From positions 1 through 38,750 of the forward strand of contig DDWA01000044.1 in assembly GCA_002345425.1 (NCBI GenBank): a stretch of DNA of 38,750 nucleotides, read 5' to 3'. The DNA comes from Caryophanales bacterium UBA2298. Its GTDB lineage: Bacteria > Bacillota_I > Bacilli_A > Izemoplasmatales > Hujiaoplasmataceae. Under the pieces are notes generated by a model, which did not search any database, was not told the DNA's origin, and saw only the letters and a program-made list of their open reading frames with translations. Shown here piece after piece: positions 1 to 8,646 of the stretch; positions within the stretch are counted from its first letter, which is position 1; each line of letters opens with the position of its first letter. A program made the translations under genes and the position numbers.

Positions 1-85
1 TGGTGCGGTTGATGGGATTTGAACCCACACATCATAAAGATACTGCCGCCTGAAGACAGCGCGTCTGCCGTTTCGCCACAACCGC
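1..85 (-). tRNA. tRNA-Leu (anticodon CAG), CCA encoded
   Basis: Read on the minus strand this folds as a complete class II tRNA. The acceptor stem GCGGTTG pairs with CAACCGC, followed by discriminator A and an encoded CCA. The anticodon stem CTGTC/GGCAG closes the loop TTCAGGC, giving anticodon CAG. A short variable arm (ATC/GAT around TTTA) and an intact T-arm with the loop TTCAAAT are present. It lies 46 bases downstream of the PLC-like gene on the same strand, with no clear terminator between them, so read-through is possible. Confidence 0.95.
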
Positions 86-131
86 ACTATTAAAATACTT
101 ATTTTCAACTAAATATTAAAATATCTATCAC

Positions 132-1190
132 TTATGTATCGAACTCTATAATCATATCCATAAATTGATCTATTATTTCTCTATCACTAGCAAAATCAAT
201 CATCATGATTGGCATTGATTCTAGAAGAAATGTTAAATTATCGTAATCTAATAAGTATTGATTAAATGATCTTGCCCTTCCTAATAATGACCATTCTTCA
301 AAACTTCTTAATATCCCTGGGAGACTCATTTCCATAGTCGCAACTGCTTGCATAATTCTTAAATTATTTTGATATATTAAATTATTTTGAATTGTTTCTT
401 TTTCTTCTTCTAAAAAATCAATGATTTTTGAAAACTCATCTTCATTAGCCCAAGCTGAACGAATATGGTCGTCATAACTCCAAAATAAATTACTAGATGT
501 CTCAAATTTCGAGAATATCAGTACTCCTGATGTGTTACTATTTTCTGTAATGTCACCATAGGAGATATCATTTAAATCCTTAACATTATTTTGGTATGCA
601 TAGTCAAGAATCTGGGTTTCATCAAAATAATTATAGATTTCATCAAAGTTTTCGTTATCACTGTAATCTGCTCCATAAACACGTTGAATATCAAGGATGA
701 GGAATTCACCTGGATTTTCTTCTAGAAATAGATTTATTTCACTTAAAACTTCTGTTAATGGCGAAGAAAAATAATTGTGGACAGTGTAATATTCTTCTTT
801 TTCGGAATTAAAGGATAATCTTATATCAAGATACCTTACTCCTGATTTTAACAATTCTTCCGCACCAACAACTTGGGTTTTAGATTGCCTGATTGAAAAA
901 CCTTTAATTAATCTTCCTGTAAATCCTTGCATCAAACCATCAGCGGAATTATTATACACAGGACTAAAGATATCTATTTTGCTTGAAAAAGCATCATGAG
1001 CTCCTAACATAGCGATATCAATTACTTTTTGATCGAAGGTAAGATTTTCACTCATCCAATTACTATAATCAGTTGAAGATGTTGTTGAACTCACAAAAAA
1101 CCAAGGTGTATTGATGATACATAAAAGCATAAAAATGGTTAATAGAAAAAACAGAATAATTCTTTTTAAAGTTCTAATGGGTCGTTTCAT
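132..1190 (-). CDS. Membrane-anchored PI-PLC X-domain phosphodiesterase-like protein
   Basis: The protein has one N-terminal membrane segment (about residues 10-30) and an extracytoplasmic domain matching the phosphatidylinositol-specific phospholipase C X domain. The two catalytic His are visible, one in LGAHDAF (about residue 65) and one in TVHNYF (about 138). The family's GVRYLDIRL stretch and the ENPGEFLILDIQ helix/strand are also present. Bacterial members cleave PI or related lipids without Ca2+; the substrate here is unknown. I chose the ATG at 1190 because GGAG lies eight bases upstream; ATG 1196 and GTG 1199 are in frame but too close to, or inside, that site. The gene start overlaps the end of the upstream helicase gene, so the two are probably translationally coupled. 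The C-terminal half has no recognisable extra domain. Confidence 0.82.
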   Translation of the reverse strand: MKRPIRTLKRIILFFLLTIFMLLCIINTPWFFVSSTTSSTDYSNWMSENLTFDQKVIDIAMLGAHDAFSSKIDIFSPVYNNSADGLMQGFTGRLIKGFSIRQSKTQVVGAEELLKSGVRYLDIRLSFNSEKEEYYTVHNYFSSPLTEVLSEINLFLEENPGEFLILDIQRVYGADYSDNENFDEIYNYFDETQILDYAYQNNVKDLNDISYGDITENSNTSGVLIFSKFETSSNLFWSYDDHIRSAWANEDEFSKIIDFLEEEKETIQNNLIYQNNLRIMQAVATMEMSLPGILRSFEEWSLLGRARSFNQYLLDYDNLTFLLESMPIMMIDFASDREIIDQFMDMIIEFDT

Positions 1191-3534
1191 TTTCATCACT
1201 CCAGAAATCCTTTATCATTTTCCCTAATTCTTCCATGTCATTGCAGACGCTTAAATGGCTCCAAAATTTAGGATACAATCTTAAATATTTACGAGTAGTA
1301 AAGCGGTCATCTAAAAGAATTGCTACACCACGATCTGTTTTTGTTCTTATAACCCTACCAACAGCTTGAATTACTTTATTTAAACCCGGATATGTATAGG
1401 CATAATCAAATCCATTGTCGAAAGTTAAATCATAATGCGATTTCAATATATTGTTGAATGGCGCTATAGCTGGTAAACCAACTCCTACGATTAATACTCC
1501 ACTCAATAAGTCACCTATAAGGTCGATAGATTCTCCAAAAATACCACCCATTACAAACAGGAAGACTTGAGAAACATCTGATTCATCAGAAAATAAATTA
1601 ATCATGTCATCTCTTTCATGGCTGAACATGTTTCTTTTTTGGGAAACAAAATTAACATTTTCTATTTCTTCTAAAAGAAGATTTTCTAGTTTCTTCAAAT
1701 AAGCATAACTAGGAAAAAAAAGAATATAATTTCCTTTTTTACCATTAACTAAAGCTTTGGTTGCTTGGATAATTTTTTCAATCGAATAATCTCTGTCCTT
1801 ATATCTAGTTGAGACATCATCGACTGCTAATAAAAGAAGATTATTCTGACTAAAATCTGATACCAGAGAAATATCTTCACCTAAATTAGCGGTAATCAAA
1901 CTTTTATAATAGAACATTGGCGTTAGTGTTGCGCTAAAGAATGTCGCCGCTTCACAATAGTTATCAATAGTTTGATTCACAAAAAAAGATGCATTTAAAC
2001 AATTGATGGAAATGATAATATCATTTTCGTATTTTTCTAAAACATAAACGAAATCATCGTTATAGAACTCATTTATTCTTAAGAATCTCGAGACTTCAAA
2101 ATAGAAATCTTGTAATTCCTGTCTTTCAAATTTGATTTTATCATCGGAGAAGATTTGATCAAGTTTTACTGCTAATTTTCTTAGAAATAAAACTAAAGTA
2201 GGATTTACTTCTTCTTTTTTGACAAAATCAACTTCTAAAAGCGATATTTTCGCCGCTGAATAAACTTCAAGAACTTGCGAAATTTCATATGAAGGATCTG
2301 GCTTTAAATATCTTGAAATTTCTAAGGCTTTTATGAACATTTCTTCCGTTAAACTCGCTGAATACATTCTTCTCGAACGATCAACTAAGTTATGAGCTTC
2401 ATCACAAAGAAGAATAGGGTTATATTGATCATCTTCAAAATATCTTATTAGATGCGCCATCGGATCAAATACATAGTTATAATCACAGATGATTATATCT
2501 GCATAATTAGATAAATCTAAACTCAATTCAAAAGGACACACTGTATGTTTTTTTGCGTATACTTTAATTTTTTTTTTAGTTAATAGTGTCTCGTTACTAT
2601 AAACATCTTCTATTGTCTTAAAGATCCGGTTATAGTAACCTTTTGCATACTTGCAGACTTCTGGATCGCAATCTCTCTTATCTAAAAAGCACATTGAATC
2701 TTTAGCAGTTATTTCGATACTTTTTACGATTAAACCTTTTTCTTCTAATAGTTTAATAGTATCGATAACCACTTTTTTTCCATCGTTTTTCGCGGTGTTA
2801 TAAAATAGCTTTTGTCTTGGCCGATTAATCGCTTTTAATCCCGCGAATAAGGCTGCAATTGTTTTTCCGATTCCTGTTGGCGCTTCTAAGTAAAGCTTAC
2901 CTTGATTTAAAATATTTCGATAAATATAAGCCATCATTTCTCTTTGATTAAGACGATATTCTGGAAAAGGAAATTCTAACCCAAGGATTGATTTTTGCCT
3001 TGAGTTTTCGTGTTCATTGATTAGTTCTTGCCAATCTAAATATCTTTCGACCGTTTTTAAATAATAATTCTCAAGTTGTTTTTTAGTGAAGCTTTTTTCA
3101 AATTGTTGAGTTTTTAAATCATCAACATTTATGTATGTTAAATAAACTTTTATTTTTTTAAGTTCGTTAGTTATTAAATAGATATAGGCATAAATTTTTG
3201 CTTGAGCTAAATGGCTAGGTGTTGTTTTTATTTCTAATTGACTAAAATCAAGATGAGTAGATTTTATCTCTTCGATAATTATTTCATTATCTCTAAATAA
3301 GACACCATCTATTCGTCCTGATATTTCTAAACTCAAGTCATCTCCTTCATATTTGATTTGACAGACTACTTCTTTTTTATCCGTATCAAGATATTGATTC
3401 TGCCAGTATTTATGAATTTCTGTGCCTTCTTGAGCTCTAATCATTAAATTTTTCATACTAGAGATATTGCCTGAACCATATAATAGTTCAACCATATCTT
3501 TAACACTTATACTTAATTCTTTCAAAGCTATCAC
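1174..3534 (-). CDS. RecB-like nuclease / XPD-DinG-type Fe-S helicase fusion
   Basis: This 786-residue protein is probably a DNA repair helicase-nuclease. Residues 1-170 carry a PD-(D/E)XK nuclease of the RecB/Cas4 type: GRID (Asp76), EEIK (Glu89, Lys91) and the Gln111...Tyr115 motif. The superfamily 2 helicase core follows, with Walker A APTGIGKT (218-225), DEAH (378-381), SATLTP, and the C-terminal motif QAVGRVIRT. Four Cys (282, 289, 294, 333) sit where XPD/DinG proteins bind a 4Fe-4S cluster. The indicated start is GTG; its Shine-Dalgarno AGGTGA overlaps it, so TTG at 3525 is an alternative. A TATAAT box lies at 3544-3549. This is the first gene of an apparent two-gene unit with the PLC-like gene, which has no obvious functional link. 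Related fusions exist in Firmicutes but I know of no settled physiological role. Confidence 0.85.
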   Translation of the reverse strand: MIALKELSISVKDMVELLYGSGNISSMKNLMIRAQEGTEIHKYWQNQYLDTDKKEVVCQIKYEGDDLSLEISGRIDGVLFRDNEIIIEEIKSTHLDFSQLEIKTTPSHLAQAKIYAYIYLITNELKKIKVYLTYINVDDLKTQQFEKSFTKKQLENYYLKTVERYLDWQELINEHENSRQKSILGLEFPFPEYRLNQREMMAYIYRNILNQGKLYLEAPTGIGKTIAALFAGLKAINRPRQKLFYNTAKNDGKKVVIDTIKLLEEKGLIVKSIEITAKDSMCFLDKRDCDPEVCKYAKGYYNRIFKTIEDVYSNETLLTKKKIKVYAKKHTVCPFELSLDLSNYADIIICDYNYVFDPMAHLIRYFEDDQYNPILLCDEAHNLVDRSRRMYSASLTEEMFIKALEISRYLKPDPSYEISQVLEVYSAAKISLLEVDFVKKEEVNPTLVLFLRKLAVKLDQIFSDDKIKFERQELQDFYFEVSRFLRINEFYNDDFVYVLEKYENDIIISINCLNASFFVNQTIDNYCEAATFFSATLTPMFYYKSLITANLGEDISLVSDFSQNNLLLLAVDDVSTRYKDRDYSIEKIIQATKALVNGKKGNYILFFPSYAYLKKLENLLLEEIENVNFVSQKRNMFSHERDDMINLFSDESDVSQVFLFVMGGIFGESIDLIGDLLSGVLIVGVGLPAIAPFNNILKSHYDLTFDNGFDYAYTYPGLNKVIQAVGRVIRTKTDRGVAILLDDRFTTRKYLRLYPKFWSHLSVCNDMEELGKMIKDFWSDENETTH

Positions 3535-3574
3535 CTAGAAAATATTATACCTTAATTTGCAGCAAATAAATTAA

Positions 3575-3600
3575 AAAAAACCAAGTTATCTTGGTTTTTT
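3575..3600. terminator. Bidirectional hairpin terminator
   Basis: An 11-bp stem (AAAAAACCAAG/CTTGGTTTTTT) with a TTAT loop lies immediately after the stop of the 3602-4876 gene on the minus strand. It separates that gene from the helicase promoter. Confidence 0.85.
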
Positions 3601-3601
3601 G

Positions 3602-4876
3602 TTAAAATTTAATGTGGAAAGGTAAAAGTGGTAAATTATTCGTTGTAACAATGTCACAAGTCGGATATTTTTTCATCGCATATCTAATTTCTTTATAGTC
3701 TTTTTCTCTTGGAATAACTATCATGTTGTTAGTAATCTTAATCCCTTTTAGAGGGTAAAAATCAGAACCGTTTTCGGTATAAGTAAATCCTAGATATTGA
3801 TTTGATTTAGAAACTAAATTAAGATAATTATCTTTAATAAGTATTGTTATGTTATCAGGATATACTTGATAAGAAAAGAATGTCGGAGAAGTATTGTTTT
3901 TGCCTATTTTAAATAATTTTTCTAAAATCAAGCTCGTTAATCTTTTTGCGACAAGATGTTTATCCTTGGGATTAATTTCTTCGGCATCACCAAAATCAAT
4001 TGCTGAGACAAGATATACTTCATCTTTTTCCGAAGCTACTCTCGCTTGGGAGACTCTAATCATACTGACGCTGTAATCATCAGCTTCAGGATGATTATAT
4101 CCGGCAATTTGGATGATGAAAAACGGTAGTTTTTGATCATTGAAATCAAATCTTAAACATTTTATTATCGCATTAAGTGCATTTTCATAAATCGTGAAAT
4201 AAGGGAAATCATTTTCTCCTTGATAAAAGACAACTGCTTTAACTTGATAGGGAATAATTTTTGATCTTAATTGACCATATAAAGGTATTCGATCTTCAGA
4301 TGAATACTTGCTGGTTAATAGTTTTATTTCTTTATTACTTTCAATATCAAAGCTGCTCATCCAAGAAAATATTCGCGAATTTAAATGCGAACAATTGATT
4401 ATACCGATTGGTGTTTTTATGATATCATGCATGCTTTTAGCAAATAAATATGATAAAGCACTAAACGATTCAAAATTGTCTTTACAACTTATTTGCCAGT
4501 TATAATCATTCCCATTACATGAGAAAAATCTTACATTTAAATTATCGTAATCTTGATTGTGATAACTATCGGATAAGGGCATGGATATATTCATTCCTCC
4601 CAAGAATAAATATACATCGCCAATTAAACAATTATAAAGCGTTTGTTTTTCTTTTTTAGTGGCTATTGATATTGAAAAAGCCGAATCTTTGACTTCCATT
4701 GCTGGAAATTCAACCATAAAGGTGTTCTTCTTTGTTTTAATCTTGATTTCAGAATCTAAAAGTCTAAATAGAATATCGATATTTTTCTTGCAATTTCCAA
4801 ATATTTTAATTGATTTGTTTGCTTGAAAAACCATATTATCAGTAAATATTTCAGCTAATTCAAAGGTGCTTTTCAT
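3602..4876 (-). CDS. Sialate O-acetylesterase-like protein lacking catalytic Ser and His (probable pseudoenzyme)
   Basis: The 424-residue protein follows the sialate O-acetylesterase (SASA/SGNH) layout: an N-terminal beta domain starting IFTDNMVFQ, then IGDVYLFLGG, VVFYQGENDF, and SAIDFGDAEEINPKDKHLVAKRL near the C-terminal third. In active enzymes the first block reads GQSNM, with Ser as nucleophile. Here it is GGMNI, so Met95 (codon 4592-4594) replaces that Ser. The block normally read as D-x-HP has Asn302 (codon 3971-3973) in place of the catalytic His. Both losses make hydrolysis by the normal mechanism unlikely. There is no signal peptide, so it is predicted cytoplasmic, unlike many relatives. 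The frame is intact, with a Shine-Dalgarno CTGGAGG and an extended -10 (TGTTATAAT) upstream, so it is probably expressed. A retained ligand-binding or structural role is possible. Confidence 0.7.
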   Translation of the reverse strand: MKSTFELAEIFTDNMVFQANKSIKIFGNCKKNIDILFRLLDSEIKIKTKKNTFMVEFPAMEVKDSAFSISIATKKEKQTLYNCLIGDVYLFLGGMNISMPLSDSYHNQDYDNLNVRFFSCNGNDYNWQISCKDNFESFSALSYLFAKSMHDIIKTPIGIINCSHLNSRIFSWMSSFDIESNKEIKLLTSKYSSEDRIPLYGQLRSKIIPYQVKAVVFYQGENDFPYFTIYENALNAIIKCLRFDFNDQKLPFFIIQIAGYNHPEADDYSVSMIRVSQARVASEKDEVYLVSAIDFGDAEEINPKDKHLVAKRLTSLILEKLFKIGKNNTSPTFFSYQVYPDNITILIKDNYLNLVSKSNQYLGFTYTENGSDFYPLKGIKITNNMIVIPREKDYKEIRYAMKKYPTCDIVTTNNLPLLPFHIKF

Positions 4877-4918
4877 ATTAAGTATTTGCCTCCAGGTTAT
4901 TTTTAAAAAACTGCCACT

Positions 4919-4927
4919 ATTATAACA
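4919..4927 (-). promoter_or_regulatory. Extended -10 promoter for the SASA-like gene
   Basis: TGTTATAAT lies 43 bases upstream of the start at 4876. The -35 region is weak (TTTACT or TTACTT). It lies inside the U-tract of the terminator of the gene upstream, so termination and new initiation are packed together. Confidence 0.5.
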
Positions 4928-4934
4928 AAAATAA

Positions 4935-4962
4935 CAGTCTAAAGTAAAGATAATTTAGACTG
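4935..4962 (-). terminator. Terminator of the SDR epimerase gene
   Basis: A perfect 9-bp stem (CAGTCTAAA/TTTAGACTG) with a 10-base loop is followed on the minus strand by TTATTTTTG. It lies 49 bases after the stop at 5012. Confidence 0.8.
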
Positions 4963-5011
4963 GTATTATTATAAGAAATATTGAAAAATATCGTTTATTT
5001 TTTGACCGATT

Positions 5012-6028
5012 TTAATGTAATGCTTTCTTTCGGTATTTATTACCTACTTTTTCCAAATAATGATTAGAAGCAAAATCAACTGTGTCTTTTATTGACTGAT
5101 AAATGTCTCTAGTTTCAAAGCCTAATTCTCTTCTAGCTTTTTCATTTGAAAAATTATGATTGGAATTTAACACCATGATTGAGTAATGAGTGAAAAGTGG
5201 TTTTCTTCTCATTAGGAAGTAATAAAATTCAGCTAAATAACTCACAGACTTAATGAACCAATATGATAATTTTATTTTTATTTTTTTCCTTCCTGTATAT
5301 TCGGCGATATAGTCCAACAATTCTTTAACTGTGATTGGGTTACCTGACAAAATATATCCTTCCTTGTCCTTGCCTATCGTCGCCGCTTTGATTAGCCCTT
5401 CAGCTACATCTCTAACATCTACAAAGTTATATCCACCTTTAAGATAGGCGGTTAATCTACCCATTAAATAATCTGTAAATACTTGGCCGAAGTTTGAAGC
5501 TTTATAATCATATGGTCCGATAATTCCTGAAGGATAAACAACAACAGCTTCTAAGGTAGGACAGTTTTGATTTAAAACCAAATCAGTGGCAACAGCTTTT
5601 GTTTTTGCATAGTATCCTTTCACTTTGTTAGGGTTGAAACTATTTGGTTCGGTAATAATTTGATTATTTTTGGGTTCTTCAATCGCATGCACACTTGAAG
5701 TATAAACCAGCCTCTTGATTTTATTGACTTGACATGCTTCTATTAGATTTTTAGTTCCCTCGACATTTATTTTATATAATTGTTTCTTTTTACCTAGTCT
5801 GATTTCAACTATTCCAGCTAAATGGAATACAACATCAAAATCTTTAACAACTTCTAATAATCTTTTTTTATCAGAAATATTTCCATAAATTATTGAGACA
5901 TATGGATCTATGATTGATATATCATCTTTTTCCATTACAAAAGCGTGAACATCATGCGATTGTTCATAGAGTTTTTTAACTAAAACATTTCCAATATGAC
6001 CAGTAGCTCCAGTAACTAAACATTTCAT
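5012..6028 (-). CDS. NAD(P)-dependent extended SDR (epimerase/dehydratase or dihydroflavonol-reductase type)
   Basis: The N-terminal Rossmann motif TGATGHIG (residues 6-13) and the catalytic pair Tyr140-xxx-Lys144 with upstream TSS (110-112) define an extended short-chain dehydrogenase of 338 residues. The stretches VFHLAG, INVEGTKNLIEA and VYPSGIIGPYD are typical of the 4-reductase/epimerase branch that acts on a carbonyl or hydroxyl of a sugar nucleotide or small ketone. The substrate cannot be read from sequence. The C-terminal 60 residues are basic and contain a short hydrophobic run (YLAEFYYFLM), common in this subfamily. The start follows AAGGAG, and a TATAAT box lies at 6047-6052. It is monocistronic, with a terminator on each side, so its neighbours give no clue to its pathway. 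Confidence 0.85.
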   Translation of the reverse strand: MKCLVTGATGHIGNVLVKKLYEQSHDVHAFVMEKDDISIIDPYVSIIYGNISDKKRLLEVVKDFDVVFHLAGIVEIRLGKKKQLYKINVEGTKNLIEACQVNKIKRLVYTSSVHAIEEPKNNQIITEPNSFNPNKVKGYYAKTKAVATDLVLNQNCPTLEAVVVYPSGIIGPYDYKASNFGQVFTDYLMGRLTAYLKGGYNFVDVRDVAEGLIKAATIGKDKEGYILSGNPITVKELLDYIAEYTGRKKIKIKLSYWFIKSVSYLAEFYYFLMRRKPLFTHYSIMVLNSNHNFSNEKARRELGFETRDIYQSIKDTVDFASNHYLEKVGNKYRKKALH

Positions 6029-6184
6029 AAGTATCTCCTTGTAAACATTATATATCAGAAAAAGTTATTATTGAACAATTGTTTACTTTTATGATGTAAT
6101 ACTCAGTTTTCTATCACTTGTAGAACACAAAAAAGACGGTATTTTCAGTCAAACACCATTCCTTTTTATGTTTATTAAAAGAAA

Positions 6185-6206
6185 ACCGCCACAAAAATTT
6201 GGCGGT
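6185..6206 (-). terminator. Terminator of the alanine dehydrogenase gene
   Basis: The stem ACCGCC/GGCGGT with a 10-base loop is followed on the minus strand by a T-rich run (TTTTCTTTTAATAAA), directly after the ald stop codon. Confidence 0.8.
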
Positions 6207-6210
6207 AAAA

Positions 6211-7311
6211 TTACATTTCTTGGTATTTCAAATCAAAAGCTTGGCAAACTCCCTCACAAGTACATTTACCTAAATATGTATTTACACCATGTCTTAATGG
6301 TTCAGATAGTTTAATGGCATCTTCTAAACCTTTGTCAGCGATTAATAAACCGTATTTTAAAGTTGAATTGTTAAGAGCGATTGTTGAAGTTTGTGGGACA
6401 GCACCAGGCATATTAGCTACACAATAGTGAACAATTCCATCAACTACAAATGTAGGTTTATCATGGTAAGTTGCTTTAGAAACTTCTGTAGATCCACCTT
6501 GATCAATAGCAATATCGACAATAACGCTACCAATCTTCATATCTTTATAATATTCTCTCTTAATAAGTTTAGGAGCTTTAGCTCCAGGTAATAAGACACC
6601 GCTAATAATCAAGTCAGCGTCTTTACAACTTTCTTTAATATTATGGCTATTACTGTATAAAGTTGTAATTCTATTACCATAAATATCATCTAGATAAGTA
6701 AGTTTCCCGATATTAATATCTAAAATCGTTACATTAGCCCCTAAGCCAACGGCCATTTGCAGAGCATTTTCTCCGACGACACCAGCTCCGATAATCGTTA
6801 CATTCGCTCTTCTGGTTCCAGGAACTCCGGAAATTAATACGCCAGAACCACCAGCAGTTTTTTGAAGATGTTTAGCACCTTCAATAACCCCTAATCTACC
6901 AGCTACTGAACTCATTGGCTTTAGACAAGGTAGCGTTCCGTCTTCTAAAATAATAGTTTCATAAGCTACCGCTTTGACTTTTTTGGCCAATAAAGCTTCT
7001 GTTAAAGATTGATCAGCTGCTAGATGCAGATAAGTATAAAGGATTAAACCTTCACGGAAGTATTGATATTCTTCTTTCAAAGGTTCTTTAACCTTTACAA
7101 TCATATCTGATTTTTCCCAAACTTCTTTTTCGGTCGGAATTACTTTAGCTCCGGCCCTTACATATTCTTCGTCAGGAAAACCAGAATTTAAACCAGCGTT
7201 GGTTTCAATATAGACCTTATGGCCGTGTTTAACATATTCGTTTACACTTCCAGGTGTTAAACCGACGCGAAATTCAAGTTTTTTTATTTCTTTTACACAT
7301 CCAATATTCAT
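6211..7311 (-). CDS. ald: Alanine dehydrogenase
   Basis: The enzyme interconverts L-alanine and pyruvate plus ammonia with NAD(H). In a fermenter it can run toward alanine to reoxidise NADH. At 366 residues it has the normal length. The pyruvate-binding Arg15 (EFRVGLTP), Lys75 (VKVKEP) and catalytic His96 (YLHLAAD) are at their canonical positions. The Rossmann motif GAGVVGENA and the VVDIAIDQGG block, with the second catalytic Asp, follow. The C-terminus contains CTCEGVCQAF, a few Cys more than in the commonest homologues. The start follows AGGTGA. It is monocistronic with its own terminator. A cre-like sequence overlaps the putative -35 region, suggesting carbon-source control. Confidence 0.95.
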   Translation of the reverse strand: MNIGCVKEIKKLEFRVGLTPGSVNEYVKHGHKVYIETNAGLNSGFPDEEYVRAGAKVIPTEKEVWEKSDMIVKVKEPLKEEYQYFREGLILYTYLHLAADQSLTEALLAKKVKAVAYETIILEDGTLPCLKPMSSVAGRLGVIEGAKHLQKTAGGSGVLISGVPGTRRANVTIIGAGVVGENALQMAVGLGANVTILDINIGKLTYLDDIYGNRITTLYSNSHNIKESCKDADLIISGVLLPGAKAPKLIKREYYKDMKIGSVIVDIAIDQGGSTEVSKATYHDKPTFVVDGIVHYCVANMPGAVPQTSTIALNNSTLKYGLLIADKGLEDAIKLSEPLRHGVNTYLGKCTCEGVCQAFDLKYQEM

Positions 7312-7334
7312 ATTACTTTCACCTCACTAAATAT

Positions 7335-7361
7335 ATTTTAACATACACGCAAGCGTTTTCA
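7335..7361 (-). promoter_or_regulatory. ald promoter with overlapping cre-like site
   Basis: An extended -10 TGTTAAAAT (7335-7343) lies 24 bases upstream of the ald start. Just upstream, TGAAAACGCTTGCG (7348-7361) resembles the CcpA catabolite-responsive element core TGAAANCGNTNNCA, with a mismatch at the last position. Its place across the -35 region would fit repression. No regulator gene is present in the window. Confidence 0.45.
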
Positions 7362-7416
7362 TAAAACTTTTTTAGAAAATTTTATTTTTTATTTTTTCAT
7401 CAAAAATCACAAACAA

Positions 7417-7440
7417 AAAAAGGCGTAACTACGCCTTTTT
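7417..7440. terminator. Terminator of the iron alcohol dehydrogenase gene
   Basis: A 10-bp stem AAAAAGGCGT/ACGCCTTTTT with loop AACT sits 11 bases after the stop at 7451. It is symmetric and looks functional in both directions. Confidence 0.88.
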
Positions 7441-7450
7441 ATAAACATTT

Positions 7451-8626
7451 TTACTTGCAAGCAATATGGTAGATATTCTCTGCATCTTCCATTGTTAAGC
7501 TTTTAAAATTACCTACTCGTTCGCCGACATTAATTCTTAATTTTTCAACAAGAGCGGGAATATCTTCCTCTTTAGCTCCAATATCTTTGAAACTGGTTGG
7601 CATACTGATTTCCTTAAAAAATGATTCTAAAGCATTTATTCCTGCTTGAGCTACTTTTAAAGGTTTTCTCTTATTGTCTTTTACATCAAAAACTTTGATA
7701 GCGAATCGACGATATCTTTGAATATCTTCCATGATTGTATATCGCATATATGCAGGGAATATTACAGCTAAGCCAGCACCATGAGTAACATCATAAAGCG
7801 CACTTAATTCATGCTCTAAACGGTGAGTCGCCCAGTCACTGACTCGGCCAACACCTAAGAATCCATTATGTGCAATTGTACTTGCCCAACAAATTGTAGC
7901 TCTTGCTTCATAATTGGTAGGTTCTTTCATAACTACTCTAGCCGCTTCTATTATTGAAACTAGTGTGGATTCAGCTAGACGGTCAACTAAAATCACATTC
8001 TTTGATTTTGTTAGATATCTTTCTAAAATATGACTCATCATATCTACAATACCAGCTGCAGTTTGATAAGTTGGTAAAGTGTATGTCAATTCCGGATTAA
8101 TTATCGCGAAAGTTGGACGATAAATATCACAATTGAGTCCTCTTTTCAACATTCCGTCAGTTTTTGTGATAACTGAAGAGTTAGATCCTTCGCTTCCAGC
8201 AGCTGGTATAGTTAAGATTACTCCCACTTTTAAAGCCTTTTTAATTTCAGCTTTTCGATCCCAAAAATCCCAGAAATCGCCGTCATATTTAGCTCCAGCA
8301 GCAATAGCTTTAGCAGAATCGATTGTCGATCCACCACCTACAGCTAAAACAAAATCAATATTTTCTTTCTTACAAATTTCGATACCTTCATAAACTAAAG
8401 TATCTCGTGGGTTTGGAACAACTCCTCCTAATTCAACATGTTTGATTCCGGCTTGATTAATTGATTCAACTACTCGGTCGAAAAGACCTGATCTCTTGAT
8501 AGAACCAGTGCCATAATGAATCAGCACTTTTTTAGCTTTATATGATTTTAATAATTCGCCAACTTGGTTTTCTGTTTCTTTACCAAAGACGAACTTAGTA
8601 GGACTGTTAAAGACAAAATTATCCAT
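7451..8626 (-). CDS. Iron-containing (butanol-type) NAD(P)H alcohol dehydrogenase
   Basis: This is a group III alcohol dehydrogenase of 391 residues, closest in layout to NADH-dependent butanol dehydrogenases and YqhD, reducing aldehydes to alcohols in the cytosol. The cofactor motif GGGSTIDSAKAIA begins at residue 97. The four metal ligands sit at the YqhD positions: Asp195, His199 (GIVDMMSH), His268 (WATHRL) and His282 (DVTHGAG). The N-terminal NSPTKFVFGKE is typical. Substrate range and cofactor preference cannot be decided. The start follows GAGGTGAT. It diverges from the GDPD gene, and its own promoter has an extended -10 (TGTTATAAT, 8647-8655). A likely role is disposal of reducing equivalents alongside the hydrogenase and alanine dehydrogenase in this window. 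Confidence 0.92.
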   Translation of the reverse strand: MDNFVFNSPTKFVFGKETENQVGELLKSYKAKKVLIHYGTGSIKRSGLFDRVVESINQAGIKHVELGGVVPNPRDTLVYEGIEICKKENIDFVLAVGGGSTIDSAKAIAAGAKYDGDFWDFWDRKAEIKKALKVGVILTIPAAGSEGSNSSVITKTDGMLKRGLNCDIYRPTFAIINPELTYTLPTYQTAAGIVDMMSHILERYLTKSKNVILVDRLAESTLVSIIEAARVVMKEPTNYEARATICWASTIAHNGFLGVGRVSDWATHRLEHELSALYDVTHGAGLAVIFPAYMRYTIMEDIQRYRRFAIKVFDVKDNKRKPLKVAQAGINALESFFKEISMPTSFKDIGAKEEDIPALVEKLRINVGERVGNFKSLTMEDAENIYHIACK

Positions 8627-8646
8627 GTCATCACCTCTTCTCTTTA

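Noticed and set aside
86..131. Possible promoter for tRNA-Leu (TTGAAA followed by TTTAAT or TATTTT).
   Set aside because: The spacing is far too short for a sigma-A promoter; read-through from the PLC-like gene is equally likely.
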